Positions 8,655 through 18,700 of a DNA stretch of 64,000 nt are shown piece by piece. The stretch comes from Acidobacteriota bacterium (GTDB lineage Bacteria; Acidobacteriota; Terriglobia; Bryobacterales; Bryobacteraceae): positions 62,001 through 126,000 of the forward strand of contig JACPNQ010000006.1 in assembly GCA_016185425.1 (NCBI GenBank), read 5' to 3'. The notes under the pieces are model-generated. The model saw nothing but the letters and a program-made list of their open reading frames with translations, did not search any database and had not been told where the DNA came from. The translations under genes were made by a program, and so were the position numbers. The stretch's first letter is position 1, and the number at the start of each line of letters is the position of its first letter.

Positions 8655-9491
8655 ATGCGAACTTGGAGCCAGCTCGCGTTCGTCTCGCTCGCCGTAGCCT
8701 TACCCGCGCAGGAACTCTATGTGCGATCGGAGTTCCAGCGCGTAGGCGCGGATGGGAAGGTTATCCAGCAGGACCACGTCGAACGGGCCCGAGAGATTCT
8801 GTCGCCCGCCATGGCCCGCAACGGCTTTGCCAGCTACATCCTGACCGCGAACATTCCTGGCGGTGTCGATTACTCTATCGAGGTGGGCCAGAATCCCGAG
8901 AACTCCGTACGGGTCGTTCTCTACCGCCAGCACTATAATCCCAACGGAATTCCAGACCGCCTCGAAAAAGTTGCTCTTCCGGTAAACGGAAAATCCACGA
9001 AGGAGGAGAACATGACTTTCTGGATGGACCTCTACGTGGCCGCTAACACCCCTATACGCCGATTCAAAATCGAAGCCCAACTGTGGGTCGGCGACCGCTG
9101 GATTATTTATCCGATGGAAGCCCGTACCGTCCAGGCGCAGATCCCCGCCTTCCAAGCCAAATTCTGGGGCTTACCCGCGCCGGAAGCGCGGGCTGACGCG
9201 GCCATGATCAGTCCTTGGCGTGACCACCTCTGCCGGCCTCTGACGAGCGAATTCCAGCCCAAGGAAACGACAATCCGCCTCCTGCAGCAGCGCAACATCC
9301 AGCAGGATGTTGCGCTCGCCAAGAAGTTCGGACGCGATATAGCCATCCAAGCCTTCGTCCGCGGGGGACTGCCGCCGGAAACCGCCCTTCCCGATGCCTG
9401 GTGTGCCGCTCCTGTTGATCAATGGCGCAACCCTCTTAGCGCCGAATGGTACCTCAAAGTCCGGGACCACCTGTACCGCCAGGAGCAGTAG
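8655..9491 (+). CDS. Secreted protein of unknown function
   Basis: 278 residues, 14 bp after the RNase E/G gene on the same strand, probably cotranscribed. The N-terminus MRTWSQLAFVSLAVALPAQE is a cleavable signal peptide ending at about residue 19. The body has predicted beta-rich segments (SYILTANIPGGVDYSIEVGQ, RRFKIEAQLWVGDRWIIYP) and only two cysteines. I see no motif of a known enzyme family. The context with an RNase is probably positional only. Codon use resembles the neighbours. Confidence 0.75.
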   Translation: MRTWSQLAFVSLAVALPAQELYVRSEFQRVGADGKVIQQDHVERAREILSPAMARNGFASYILTANIPGGVDYSIEVGQNPENSVRVVLYRQHYNPNGIPDRLEKVALPVNGKSTKEENMTFWMDLYVAANTPIRRFKIEAQLWVGDRWIIYPMEARTVQAQIPAFQAKFWGLPAPEARADAAMISPWRDHLCRPLTSEFQPKETTIRLLQQRNIQQDVALAKKFGRDIAIQAFVRGGLPPETALPDAWCAAPVDQWRNPLSAEWYLKVRDHLYRQEQ

Positions 9492-9496
9492 AAACA

Positions 9497-9540
9497 GGGG
9501 GACAGTAACCACAATTCCCTAATTCGCGCTCCCTAATAGC
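9497..9540. repeat. Candidate dispersed-repeat remnant next to the pseudogene
   Basis: A GGGGGACAGTAACC string is followed by two TCCCTAAT copies (9516-9523 and 9530-9537), each followed by a GCG-containing tract. The string resembles the GGGGACAG-type intergenic repeats common in high-GC genomes. Only one locus is in the window, so genome-wide repetition is not shown. Confidence 0.25.
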
Positions 9541-11015
9541 GAAGATACCCATACCAATTAGACCCGCTCCTGCTTCCGACCCTCAACCGTATATTCAGCT
9601 CCAAACTCCCGACCTGCAGATCCCCAACGTTCCCCGCCCCGCGCTCGGGAATCCGAATCGTCAGCTGGGAAACGTAAGGATGATACGGCGTCGCCGACGC
9701 GCCGATTAGCTCCAACGGCACCATGTATGGATTCCTTAGCCCGTTCCCAACATTCGGTGTTGTAAAGAGTGTGACCCGAAAACTCGACCCGTCCGCTACA
9801 TCCTCTGCCGGCAACCCACATATGACAATATGAAGGAACTCCCCCGTTTTGCCGGCGATGCCGGTGTCACAAAGCCTCGATAGTCCTCGTGTATGAAGAA
9901 GATGGCCGGGTCGTTCGCCACAAGCGGCACGTGTGCAGGCGCGGGCCCATATACAGAAAGCTGCCCATTGCGCCTGCCACAACATCGCCCGCGTTACAGC
10001 GAACGTATTCCCTCCTGAGCCCGCAATCCACGGCAGATCCTGCCCGCCCCACTGCACCGTGAAATCCGGCTCCCCCGCGTAACTCAGAAATCCCAATCTA
10101 TTCAGCCGGATGGTGTCGGCCACTCCCAGTGGCCCTACGGCCGCGAACTCTCCCGTAGCGGGCCGAGACAGAATCCGCGTCAGCCTCCCGTTCAAAACTC
10201 CCGCCGAGGACACCGGCGTTGCCGTGCCGCTCTCTGTATCCAACACCGCCGACGCGTCCGTTGAGCCGGCACTCGATCTCGCCGTGCACCAGGTGATCGC
10301 GGCTGGCCCGCGGAGAACCGGACACGAAGTCCGCCACTGCTTGGCGCATCGTGCACGGGTAGTTCCACCGTCTTGCGCGCAACGCGCTCATACTGCAGCA
10401 AATGCTGTGCCGGTACGGTAAGCCCCCATCGTCCCAGTAGTACAGAAATTGCGCTGCATTTCCCGCTCCAAAGAACGTCGGCAACGCCGTCGTCGTCTTC
10501 CCATCCCAGGCGCAAGAATACGTTGAGCCGCACCGCAGGTTTACCGTCCCATCGCCGGATACAAAGAGGGGCGGTGCAGTCGTTTCCGGATCGTGCTGCC
10601 CGCGCAGTTCCAGCCGTCAATTCAACCCGCGCGAAACTGCCCTTGGGGCGCCAAAGCACGGTCGCCACCCACCGTCCGTTCCTGCTCATGCTGACAGTCG
10701 CCGTGTCCAAAAACTCCATTACAGGTGCCGCCGCTCCATGCCTCCACACTTGCCAACGCGCTGGTGTCTCCCCCCGGCGGAAGCTCACCAGGATCGTCTG
10801 CCAGTCGTAGCTCAAAGTCTCCAATTCCACCAGGTCACCCGTTGGTGTGTCGATCACCGTCCGCACTCTGCCGATAGTCGAGATGCTGGCACTACAATCC
10901 CCGCCAACGGCGCATTCGAAAACTAGACGATCTTCCCATCGTCGGACGCCGCGTAGCGCTGCCCCCATACGCCCGTCCCCACCGCCATCACAGCCAGCCA
11001 CATAGAGAGTCCCAT
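9533..11015 (-). pseudogene. Broken gene for a secreted protein with a TIGR03437-like (Solibacter C-terminal) tail
   Basis: A signal-peptide start (MGLSMWLAVMAVGTGVWGQ at 11015) leads into RYAASDDGKIV, then a TAG at 10923-10925, then FSNAPLAG; a tyrosine codon there would give the propeller-like IVYFSN. Coding similarity then hops between frames: DCSASISTIGRVRTVIDTPT near 10885, NAAQFLYYWDDGGLPYR near 10470, then a third frame from about 10240. Near 9960-9845 the frame changes again to VPLVANDPAIFFIHEDYRGF and PASPAKRG, and returns to GEFLHIVICGLP near 9840. The last part matches the PAxPGExxxxxxTGLGP layout of TIGR03437. With one nonsense codon and at least four frame changes this is a true pseudogene rather than a single sequencing slip. 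Intact relatives are probably secreted proteins with propeller repeats. Confidence 0.85.
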
Positions 11016-11059
11016 CGTTGTTCTCTTAATTCGCACCCCCCTCTATAATGGAGGTTCCT

Positions 11060-12445
11060 ATGCCTAGCGCAGCCGGCCTCGCGGCCATCAATCAGTGGGT
11101 GGATGCCAACTCGGACCGTCTCCGGGAAGAGCTTTTCGCGCTCCTCCGCATTCCCAGTGTCTCCACTCTCCCGGAGCATAAAGACGATGTTGTGCGCGCC
11201 GCGAATTACGTTGCCGATGCCCTTGAGACCGCGGGCCTGGAAAACGTCGAAATCATCCCCACGGAGCGCCATCCCCTTATCTACGCCGATTGGCTCCACG
11301 CCCCTGGCAAGCCCACCATTCTCTGCTACGGCCACTACGACGTTCAACCGCCCGATCCTCTTGATCTCTGGGAAACTCCCCCATTTGAGCCAACCGTCCG
11401 CAACGGTAACATCTACGCCCGCGGCGCCGTCGATGATAAAGGCCAGATGTACACCCACATTAAGGCCTGCGAGGCGCTGAGAGCCCTTCATGGAACGTTT
11501 CCAGTCAATCTGAAATTCCTCATCGAGGGCGAAGAGGAGATCGGCGGTGCATCCATTGCCAAATACGTCCCGGAACACAAGGAGAAGCTGAGGGCCGACG
11601 TCGCCCTCGTCTCCGATACCGCTCTCTACGCGGAGGGCATCCCCACGCTTTGCATCGGACTGCGCGGCCTCGTCTACATGGAAGTGGAAGCTGCAGGCCC
11701 GGCGCGCGATCTCCACTCCGGCCTTTACGGCGGGGCCGCGCCCAACGCTATTTTCGGACTGGTCGAGCTTCTCGCCAAAGCCAAAAACTCTGACGGCGTC
11801 GTGCAGATCCCCGGCTTCTATTCCGACGTCAAGGAGCCAGCCTCCGCCGAACTCGAAAGTTGGGAGAGCCTGCCCTTCAACGCCGGAGAATATCTGGCCA
11901 ACGAAGTCGGATCCACGGCCATCACCGGTGAACCCGGCCGCACTGTCTTCGAAAAGACATGGTCTCGCCCAACGCTGGAAGTGCACGGAATCGCCGGCGG
12001 CTTCACTGGCGCCGGCTCGAAGACCGTCATCCCCGCCAAGGCTCTCGCCAAGGTTAGCTTCCGCCTTGTTCCCGACCAGGACCCGGAGAAAATCATCGCT
12101 GCCTTTCGAACGTGGATCAAGAGCAATACACCCGCGGGCATCCAGGCCGAAGTCCGCGTCCTCGGGGCAGGCCCTGGACTCCTCGTCAATCCCGATCACC
12201 CGGCCATTTCCGTCGCCGCTGATGTCTTCTCCGAATCGCTCGGCCGCAAAACCGTCTTCACCCGTTCCGGCGGCTCCATCCCGATCGTGGGCGACTTCGC
12301 CAGGCACCTCGGCATCCCGACTATTCTTATGGGCTTTGGCCTGCCCGACGACGGCCTGCACTCGCCGAACGAAAAGTTCAAGTTGGCCAACTACTACCAG
12401 GGAATCGCCACCGTGGCGTATTTCTTAGAACGATACGGGGGTTAG
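11060..12445 (+). CDS. M20 family dipeptidase/metallopeptidase
   Basis: 461 residues. Di-zinc aminoacyl hydrolase of the M20 (carnosinase/PepV/DapE-like) clan. Metal ligands and catalytic residues: H92 and D94 in CYGHYDVQPPD, D125 in GAVDDKGQM, E158/E159 in IEGEEEIGG, with a lid-domain HSGLYGG and a C-terminal His in GLHSPNEKF. GGAGG at 11050-11054 lies 5 nt before ATG 11060, so I reject the earlier ATG at 11048. No signal peptide, so cytoplasmic. It is followed immediately by murJ (the GTG starts right after this stop codon), which suggests an operon of peptide use or wall turnover, though the pairing may be incidental. Confidence 0.94.
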   Translation: MPSAAGLAAINQWVDANSDRLREELFALLRIPSVSTLPEHKDDVVRAANYVADALETAGLENVEIIPTERHPLIYADWLHAPGKPTILCYGHYDVQPPDPLDLWETPPFEPTVRNGNIYARGAVDDKGQMYTHIKACEALRALHGTFPVNLKFLIEGEEEIGGASIAKYVPEHKEKLRADVALVSDTALYAEGIPTLCIGLRGLVYMEVEAAGPARDLHSGLYGGAAPNAIFGLVELLAKAKNSDGVVQIPGFYSDVKEPASAELESWESLPFNAGEYLANEVGSTAITGEPGRTVFEKTWSRPTLEVHGIAGGFTGAGSKTVIPAKALAKVSFRLVPDQDPEKIIAAFRTWIKSNTPAGIQAEVRVLGAGPGLLVNPDHPAISVAADVFSESLGRKTVFTRSGGSIPIVGDFARHLGIPTILMGFGLPDDGLHSPNEKFKLANYYQGIATVAYFLERYGG

Positions 12446-14107
12446 GTGTCTGAAACCGAAAGGGCGGGCGCGGCGCTGCGGCAACGCAACACGGCGGAGA
12501 ATGTCGCTCGCTCGGCCGGTATCACATCTGCCGCTGTTCTCGCCAGTCGCGTTACCGGGCTTGCCCGTGAAATGGCCCTCGCACGTCTTTTCGGCGCCGG
12601 CGCGGCGAATGACGCATTCCTTCTCGCGTTTCGAATACCAAACCTGACGCGCGACCTCTTCGCCGAAGGCGCCCTCAGTTCCGCGTTCGTACCCACATTC
12701 GTCGAATACCTTGCAAAGAAGTCCCGCGCCGACGCGGCCTATCTGGCCAATCTCGTCGCCACCGCCATCATCGTCATTGTCGGCGCAGTGTGCCTGCTTG
12801 GCATGGCCTTCGCGCCGCAACTTGTGTCTACGCTGGCGCCGGGGTTCCTCAAGGTACCCGGCAAGTTCGACATGGCCGTCCGCATGACGCGTATCATGTG
12901 CCCATTCCTCTTGCTTGTCGCCTTGGCCGCGCAAGTCATGGGCATATTAAACGCCTGCAACCGCTTCGCCCTGCCTGCCCTGTCCTCGTCGATGTTCAAC
13001 GTCGGCTCTCTAGTCTTTGGCCTCTTCGTCGGCAAAGTAGCCGGGCCGCAACTCGGTATTACGCCCATTGAGGGGATGGCTTGGGGCGTCATCTGCGGTG
13101 GCGCGCTTCAACTCTTCGCCCAGATCCCCAGCCTCATCCGCGAAGGCTTTGTCTTCCGCCCGACATTCGATTTCGATCACCCCGGACTCATTCACATCGC
13201 CAAGCTCATGGGCCCGGCCATTCTCGGTAATGCGGCCGTTCAAATCAATGTCATGGTGAACAGTAACTTTGCCTCGCAGATCATCGACCCCGTCACGGGC
13301 TTAAATGGACCGGTCACCTGGCTCGGCTGCGCCTTCCGCTTTATGCAATTGCCCCTCGGCCTCTTTGGTGTCGCCATCGGCGGAGCCACACTGCCGGCCA
13401 TTTCCCGTGCCGCCGCCAATGGGGATATGGACGATTTCCGTCGAACGCTATCGCGGTCCTTAGGACTCGTCTTTCTGCTGACCATCCCATCCTCGGCCGG
13501 TCTTCTTGTGATCGGCGACGCCATTATCGGGTCGCTCTTTGAAGGCGGCGAGTTCCGTGCTTACGACACCCACCAAACCGCCGCTGCCCTGGCTTGGTTT
13601 GCCGCCGGTCTCGTCGGATATGCAGCGCTCAAAATTCTCGTCCCCGCCTTCTACGCGCTGAAAGACTCGCGGACGCCGATGTACATCAGCCTCGCATCTA
13701 TCGCCACCAACTACGCCATCGTCTCCACGATGACCGGCGCCACGGAGTTCGGTCACGCCGGCCTCGCGCTCTCCACGGCCGCCGTAGCCATTAGCGGCGC
13801 CCTTCTCCAATTCGCGCTCCTTCGGCGGCGTATCGGCGGCCTCTATGGCCGCGCACTGTTTTCGAGCGTGTCGAAGATCGTCTTCGCCGCCGCCATTATG
13901 TCGTTCGGCGTTTGGGGGGCGGAGTGGCTCGCCGGCCAGTGGATTCCGGCCGGCCGTGCGCGTTATCTCCTGACGCTCGCTCTCGCCCTGCCCACGGGCC
14001 TTGGGCTTTACTACTATGCTTGCCGCTTCCTTCGCATTGATGAGATGGATCTCGCCATGACCGCTCTCGCAAGGCCCTTTGAGCGATTGCGTGCTAGAAT
14101 CCGCTAG
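12446..14107 (+). CDS. murJ: Lipid II flippase MurJ
   Basis: 553 residues with a GTG start directly abutting the previous stop codon. Integral membrane protein of the MOP superfamily that moves lipid II across the inner membrane for peptidoglycan synthesis. The N-terminal signature is clear: SRVTGLAREMALARLFGAGAANDAFLLAFRIPNLTRDLFAEGALSSAF region, in pieces such as ANDAFLLAFRIPN and LFAEGALSSAFVP. About 14 hydrophobic helices are visible. Length is usual (500-560). It is followed by the zinc-ribbon coiled-coil gene, 4 bp after the stop codon. Confidence 0.96.
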   Translation: MSETERAGAALRQRNTAENVARSAGITSAAVLASRVTGLAREMALARLFGAGAANDAFLLAFRIPNLTRDLFAEGALSSAFVPTFVEYLAKKSRADAAYLANLVATAIIVIVGAVCLLGMAFAPQLVSTLAPGFLKVPGKFDMAVRMTRIMCPFLLLVALAAQVMGILNACNRFALPALSSSMFNVGSLVFGLFVGKVAGPQLGITPIEGMAWGVICGGALQLFAQIPSLIREGFVFRPTFDFDHPGLIHIAKLMGPAILGNAAVQINVMVNSNFASQIIDPVTGLNGPVTWLGCAFRFMQLPLGLFGVAIGGATLPAISRAAANGDMDDFRRTLSRSLGLVFLLTIPSSAGLLVIGDAIIGSLFEGGEFRAYDTHQTAAALAWFAAGLVGYAALKILVPAFYALKDSRTPMYISLASIATNYAIVSTMTGATEFGHAGLALSTAAVAISGALLQFALLRRRIGGLYGRALFSSVSKIVFAAAIMSFGVWGAEWLAGQWIPAGRARYLLTLALALPTGLGLYYYACRFLRIDEMDLAMTALARPFERLRARIR

Positions 14108-14111
14108 CGAC

Positions 14112-14837
14112 ATGCTTCCCGAGATTTCCACGTTGGCGCAGTTGGAGCGGCTTGATGCGCAAACGCATCAATTGCAGCTCCGCCTCGCTGAGCTTCCCAA
14201 AGTCCTCATGGCGGAAAAGAAGGCCGTCGAGGCGAAGAAGAAAGAGGTCGAAGATCTACAGTCTCGCCTCTCCGCGAACGAGAAGGAGCGCCGTCAGATT
14301 GAAGGCGATATCCAACTCCGCCAGAGCAAGATCAAGAAGCTCCGCGCACAAATCGAGCAGGCTGCTAACGACACACAATTTCAAGCCTTCCAGCACGAGA
14401 TCCAATTCGCTGAAGGAGAGATCAGCAAGGGCGAGGACCGCGAACTCGATCTCATGGAAGAAGCCGAAGGCCTCGAGCCCAAGCTGAAGGCGGATCAATC
14501 GGCGTTAATCGAAGCCCAAAAGGCGGGCCTTGAGCACTTTAGATCCGCCGAGCAGGAACACAAAAAGGGCATGGCGCAAATCGGCCAGAACGCCGCCGCA
14601 TCGAGGGAATTGTTGGCAAAGCTAAGTCCTCAATACGCTCAACTCTATGAACGCCTTCGCAAGAAATACAAAACGGGTCCCATTCTAAGCGAACCCGACA
14701 ACGGTACGTGCGGGGTCTGTCAGATGACGCTTCGCCTGGCATTCTGGCAAGGCATCAAAGCCGATCCGGACAAGCTGTGGCAGTGCGAGGAATGCTCCCG
14801 CGTCCTCGTTTATAACCCACCGGTGATGAACGGCTGA
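14112..14837 (+). CDS. Zinc-ribbon coiled-coil protein (C4-type, DUF164/CT398-like)
   Basis: 241 residues from ATG 14112; an earlier in-frame TTG overlaps murJ and is less likely. Residues about 5-175 form a long antiparallel coiled coil rich in Glu, Lys and Gln. The C-terminus carries two CxxC pairs (GTCGVCQ and WQCEECS) separated by about 22 residues, forming a zinc ribbon. This architecture is that of the widespread bacterial CT398-like family, proposed to act as a nucleic-acid-associated or scaffold protein; its role is not settled. Probably cotranscribed with murJ. Confidence 0.9.
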   Translation: MLPEISTLAQLERLDAQTHQLQLRLAELPKVLMAEKKAVEAKKKEVEDLQSRLSANEKERRQIEGDIQLRQSKIKKLRAQIEQAANDTQFQAFQHEIQFAEGEISKGEDRELDLMEEAEGLEPKLKADQSALIEAQKAGLEHFRSAEQEHKKGMAQIGQNAAASRELLAKLSPQYAQLYERLRKKYKTGPILSEPDNGTCGVCQMTLRLAFWQGIKADPDKLWQCEECSRVLVYNPPVMNG

Positions 14838-14898
14838 CGGCCGCCTCCTGAACTCGCCCGGCGTTTGTGTATGATAGGCGCAGCGGAGAACCCCGATC

Positions 14899-15504
14899 GT
14901 GATTCGCCTGATCCTGTCCATCGTCACGTTGTTACTGTGTCTATTGCCCGCCGCCACACCCGGAACGCCGCCCGAGGTCGCAGTTGTGGTGCAGGCCGAC
15001 GAAGTGTTTTCTCCTCAGGCCTGGCAGGCAATGGAAGCTGAATCGAAGCGAATCGCCAGACAGGCTGGACTGCGCATTCGTTTTGTAGAACGCTCCCAGG
15101 CGGCGGCCGAAGAGTTCACCGACCTCGTTGTCTTCCGTATGAAGGGCCGATGTGAGATGGATACTCTCCCGGCGCTACTTGATGAACGCGGCCCGTTTGC
15201 ATGGGCGTTCACGGCGGATGGCAATGTGCTGCCGTTCGGTGAAGTGAAGTGCGATCGTGTTCGCGAATCGATCAAGACCGCGTTGCGCCCCGCCGATTAT
15301 CGCAAGGCCGATGAATTATTCGGCCGCGCGCTGGGCCGCGTCGTGGCGCACGAACTGTATCACATGATTGCCAACACGAAGAAACACGGAAAATCCGGCG
15401 TTGCGAAGGACGCGCTAAGCGCGCAACAGTTGATTTCGGACAAGCTCGACTTCAGCAATCACGAGCGAGTTGCGCTTGAGGGAAAGCGCGATTTTGGCCG
15501 CTGA
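14899..15504 (+). CDS. Secreted HExxH protein, putative zinc protease
   Basis: 201 residues from a GTG start; the preceding GCGGAGAA is a modest Shine-Dalgarno sequence. Signal peptide MIRLILSIVTLLLCLLPAA. The motif HELYHMIANTKKH gives H151, E152, H155 and a possible third ligand H163, followed by GKSGVAKDALS. The spacing to the third His is longer than the classical metzincin HExxHxxGxxH, so it is metzincin-like but not canonical. Substrate unknown. I have seen this general layout in acidobacterial secreted proteins but cannot name a family. A TATGAT box near 14868 could be its promoter. Confidence 0.75.
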   Translation: MIRLILSIVTLLLCLLPAATPGTPPEVAVVVQADEVFSPQAWQAMEAESKRIARQAGLRIRFVERSQAAAEEFTDLVVFRMKGRCEMDTLPALLDERGPFAWAFTADGNVLPFGEVKCDRVRESIKTALRPADYRKADELFGRALGRVVAHELYHMIANTKKHGKSGVAKDALSAQQLISDKLDFSNHERVALEGKRDFGR

Positions 15505-15529
15505 TAGCGGCTCCCTTTGATGGCCGGTA

Positions 15530-15559
15530 TTGACAGCCGGATGTGCTTTCGGCTACAGT
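15530..15559 (+). promoter_or_regulatory. Sigma-70-type promoter for the TonB receptor at 15762
   Basis: TTGACA (15530-15535), 18-bp spacer, TACAGT (15554-15559). Predicted start near 15566, giving a leader of about 195 nt before ATG 15762. The -35 continues as TTGACAGCC, as it does in the promoter of the last receptor in the window. Confidence 0.6.
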
Positions 15560-15679
15560 CCTACAAATAACGCGGAATCTCTCCGTCCCGCACTTTCCGT
15601 GTTTCCTCGTCACCTGCGCAGCCTCTTGTCCGGCTTGCCCGCCTGGTCGCTTATTTAACTCCTAGTCTTGAGTCCAACT

Positions 15680-15742
15680 GGCTCGTTGCAAGAGCCGAAA
15701 ACCATTTCCTTTTGGGGAAACCGGGCGTCTGTCTCGACCCGG
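15680..15742 (+). other. Two stem-loops in the 5' leader of the TonB receptor
   Basis: GGCTC-7 nt-GAGCC at 15680-15696, then CCGGG and CCCGG at 15721-15725 and 15738-15742 separated by 12 nt. The second stem ends just before the Shine-Dalgarno sequence AAGGGGG (about 15748-15754). The placement suggests a role in translation or mRNA stability; no known riboswitch was recognised. Confidence 0.4.
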
Positions 15743-15761
15743 GCATAAGGGGGTTATTGGT

Positions 15762-18700
15762 ATGTTTCGTTGGACACTCAGCATTGCTCTATTTTCTGCC
15801 GCACTCTATTCACAGTCCTTTCAGGGCGGCATACGCGGTCTGGTCACCGATGCGGGCGGCGGCGCAGTTCCAGGCGCCAAAGTCTCGCTGATCGATCAGG
15901 GCACCAACTCCACCCGCGCCACACTAACCAATGAAGCCGGCGAGTACGTTTTCAACGGCGTTGTACCTGCCACGTACCACGTCACGGCGGAATCGCCCAG
16001 CTTTAAGAAGTTCGAGCGCAAGGACATTGTGCTCGGTACGCAGCAGTTCCTCACCATCGACATTAAGTTGGAAGTCGGGCAGGTGACCGAGAGTGTTCTA
16101 GTCACCGAAGAGGTTCCGGTTATTGAAACGGCCAACGCATCCGCGGGCCAATTGATCGATCGTCAGAAACTGATCGACCTTCCGAACCTTGGCCGCAACC
16201 CATTCATGATGGCGAAAGTGGCGCAGAACGTTGTCGCCGTCGGCAATCCACGCTTCAACCGTATGCAGGATCAGTCCGGCTCTTCGCAGATCTCGCTGGC
16301 CGGCGGCCCAGTACGCGGCAACAACTACCTGCTCGACGGTATTCCGATTACTGACTCCGTCAATCGCGCCGTGATTATCCCGACGCTCGAGGCCGTGCAG
16401 GAAGTGAAAGTGCAGGCCAATACATACGACGCCGAAATGGGCCGTACCGGCGGCGGTATGTTTAACACGTTTTTGAAGAGCGGCACGAACGAGTTCCATG
16501 GATCCGGCTTCGGCTACATGCGCCAGACCGAATGGCTCGCGAACAACTTCTTTAACAACCGCGCGGGCCGCGGCGTACCGAATCAGCCGTTCCGCAACTA
16601 CGGCGCCGCCATCGGCGGGCCTATCTGGATTCCGAAAGTTTACAACGGCAAGGACAAGACATTTTTCTGGATATCCGGCGAGGCCTATCGGCAGACGTCG
16701 TCCACCTCGACCGAACTGTCCGTTCCCACGGCGATCGAGAAGACCGGTGACTTCTCCCGGAGCTTCTTAAGCGGCACGTCGGGCGCAGTGCAAACAATCT
16801 ACGATCCGCTCACAACGCAGAGCGGCGGTGCCCGCACTCCCTTTGCGGGCAACGTGATTCCGAGCAATCGCCTCAGCCCTATCGGACTGGCCATCGCCAG
16901 GCACTATTCGGCTCCTACCAAGGAACGAACCGGCTATGGCGCGAACAATTACTCCGCGGCTTCCAGCCAGTATGACCGCGCCGATCAGTTCAGCGCGAAG
17001 GCCGACCATCAGGTCACCAAATGGTGGCGTGCGTCGGCGAGCTACCTGCACTACGGTTCCCGCGAACCGGGTGAATGGTGGATGGGTACCACTGCGAGTA
17101 CGGCAGGTTGGCTACTTGCCCGCAAGGTGGACGCCACCGCCGTTTCAAGCATCTTTACGCCCAGCCCGACGACGGTCGTCACTCTCCGCTACGGCTTCAA
17201 CCGCTTCCCGAACCTGAACACTACGCGCTCATCGGGTTTTGACGTCACGACACTGGGCTTCTCCCCTGCCTACGCTTCGAAGATTCAGGCCACAACGTTC
17301 CCGCTCATCTCCATGCAGAACTTCTCCGGCCTAGGCGTGACGAACAACAATGCGCAGGTCTTTCACTCGAAGAACCTGATGGGTTCGGTCGCGAAGTTCA
17401 TGGGCCGCCACAGCTACAAGATGGGCGTCGACTACCGCCGACTCCACATTGACGGCATCGAGTACGGCGATCCGGCCGGCAGCTTCACCTTCAGCGATGG
17501 CTTTACACGGGAAACGCCGCTGCGGGCGACGTCCGGTTCGGGCAGCGACCTTGCCAGCCTGCTGCTCGGCTTCCCCAGCGCCGGTTCCTTCCTGCAGGCG
17601 ACAAAGATGTTCCAGTACCTCGACTACTATGGCTTCTACTTTCACGATGACTTCCGCGTCAACGCCAAGCTGACGATCAACTTTGGTTTGCGGTATGAGT
17701 ACGAAACGGGTCTGAAGGCGACCGGCAACACTCTGATCACAGGCTTCGATCGCACGGTCAAGAGCCCCATCGCCGTGACGACTCCGATCGGCGGATTCAC
17801 CCCTGTGGGAGGTTTGCTCTATGCGGGCAAAGACGGTGGCCGCACGCAGACTGGCAACCTAAACAAAAACAAGTTCGCCCCGCGCGCCGGATTCGCCTAC
17901 CAGCTCAATTCGAAGACAACGATCCGCGGCGGCTACGGCATGTTCTGGGCGCCGATTGCTTATGGATTCCAGAATACGCTCGGTTATTCGCAGACCACTT
18001 CGTATCTATCGAGCGTGGATGGCGGATTCACTCCGGCCGCCTCGCTCGCGAATCCCTTCCCGAACGGCGTACTCACTCCGGTGGGTAACGCAAACGGATT
18101 GCTCTCCGGCATCGGCCAGTCGGTGAGCTTTATCGATCAGAACCACCGCGCTCCGAACATCCATCAGTTCAGCTTCGATGTCCAGCGGCAATTGCCTTGG
18201 GGTCTCGCGCTGGCGGCTGGCTATGTTGGAAGCCGTTCGTACGACCTGGTCCTTGGCGCCGGCGGCCTGAACATCAACCAGCTCGATCCGAAGTACTTCG
18301 CTGAGGGGTCGGCGGCGTTGAACGCGCCCGTAACGAATCCGTACTACCTCTCCACCGGCCCCGGCTTCATCAGCGGCCGTACGATGACGCGGGAACAGTT
18401 CCTCCGCCCGTTCAATCAGTTCAGCAACGTCACGCTAAGCAACAGCGACTATAACCGCGGCGTGTACGACTCCTTGGTGAGCAAAGTGCAGAAGCGCATG
18501 TCGAACGGTCTCAGCCTTCTCGCAAGCTGGACCTGGTCGCGCAACATGGATGCATCCATCGGTGGTCCCGGCTCATTCTTCAACGGTTTGGGCGCGGTGC
18601 AGAATGTCTATAACCTCGATGCCGAGTACTCGCTATCGAGCGTTCACTCGCCCCACCGCTTCTCCAGCGCCTTCACATACGAACTTCCGTTCGGCAAGGG

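Noticed and set aside
11044..11049. TATAAT directly upstream of the M20 peptidase as a promoter
   Set aside because: A start 7 nt downstream would remove the good GGAGG Shine-Dalgarno sequence at 11050-11054; no -35 at proper distance. Probably coincidental, or a minor promoter.
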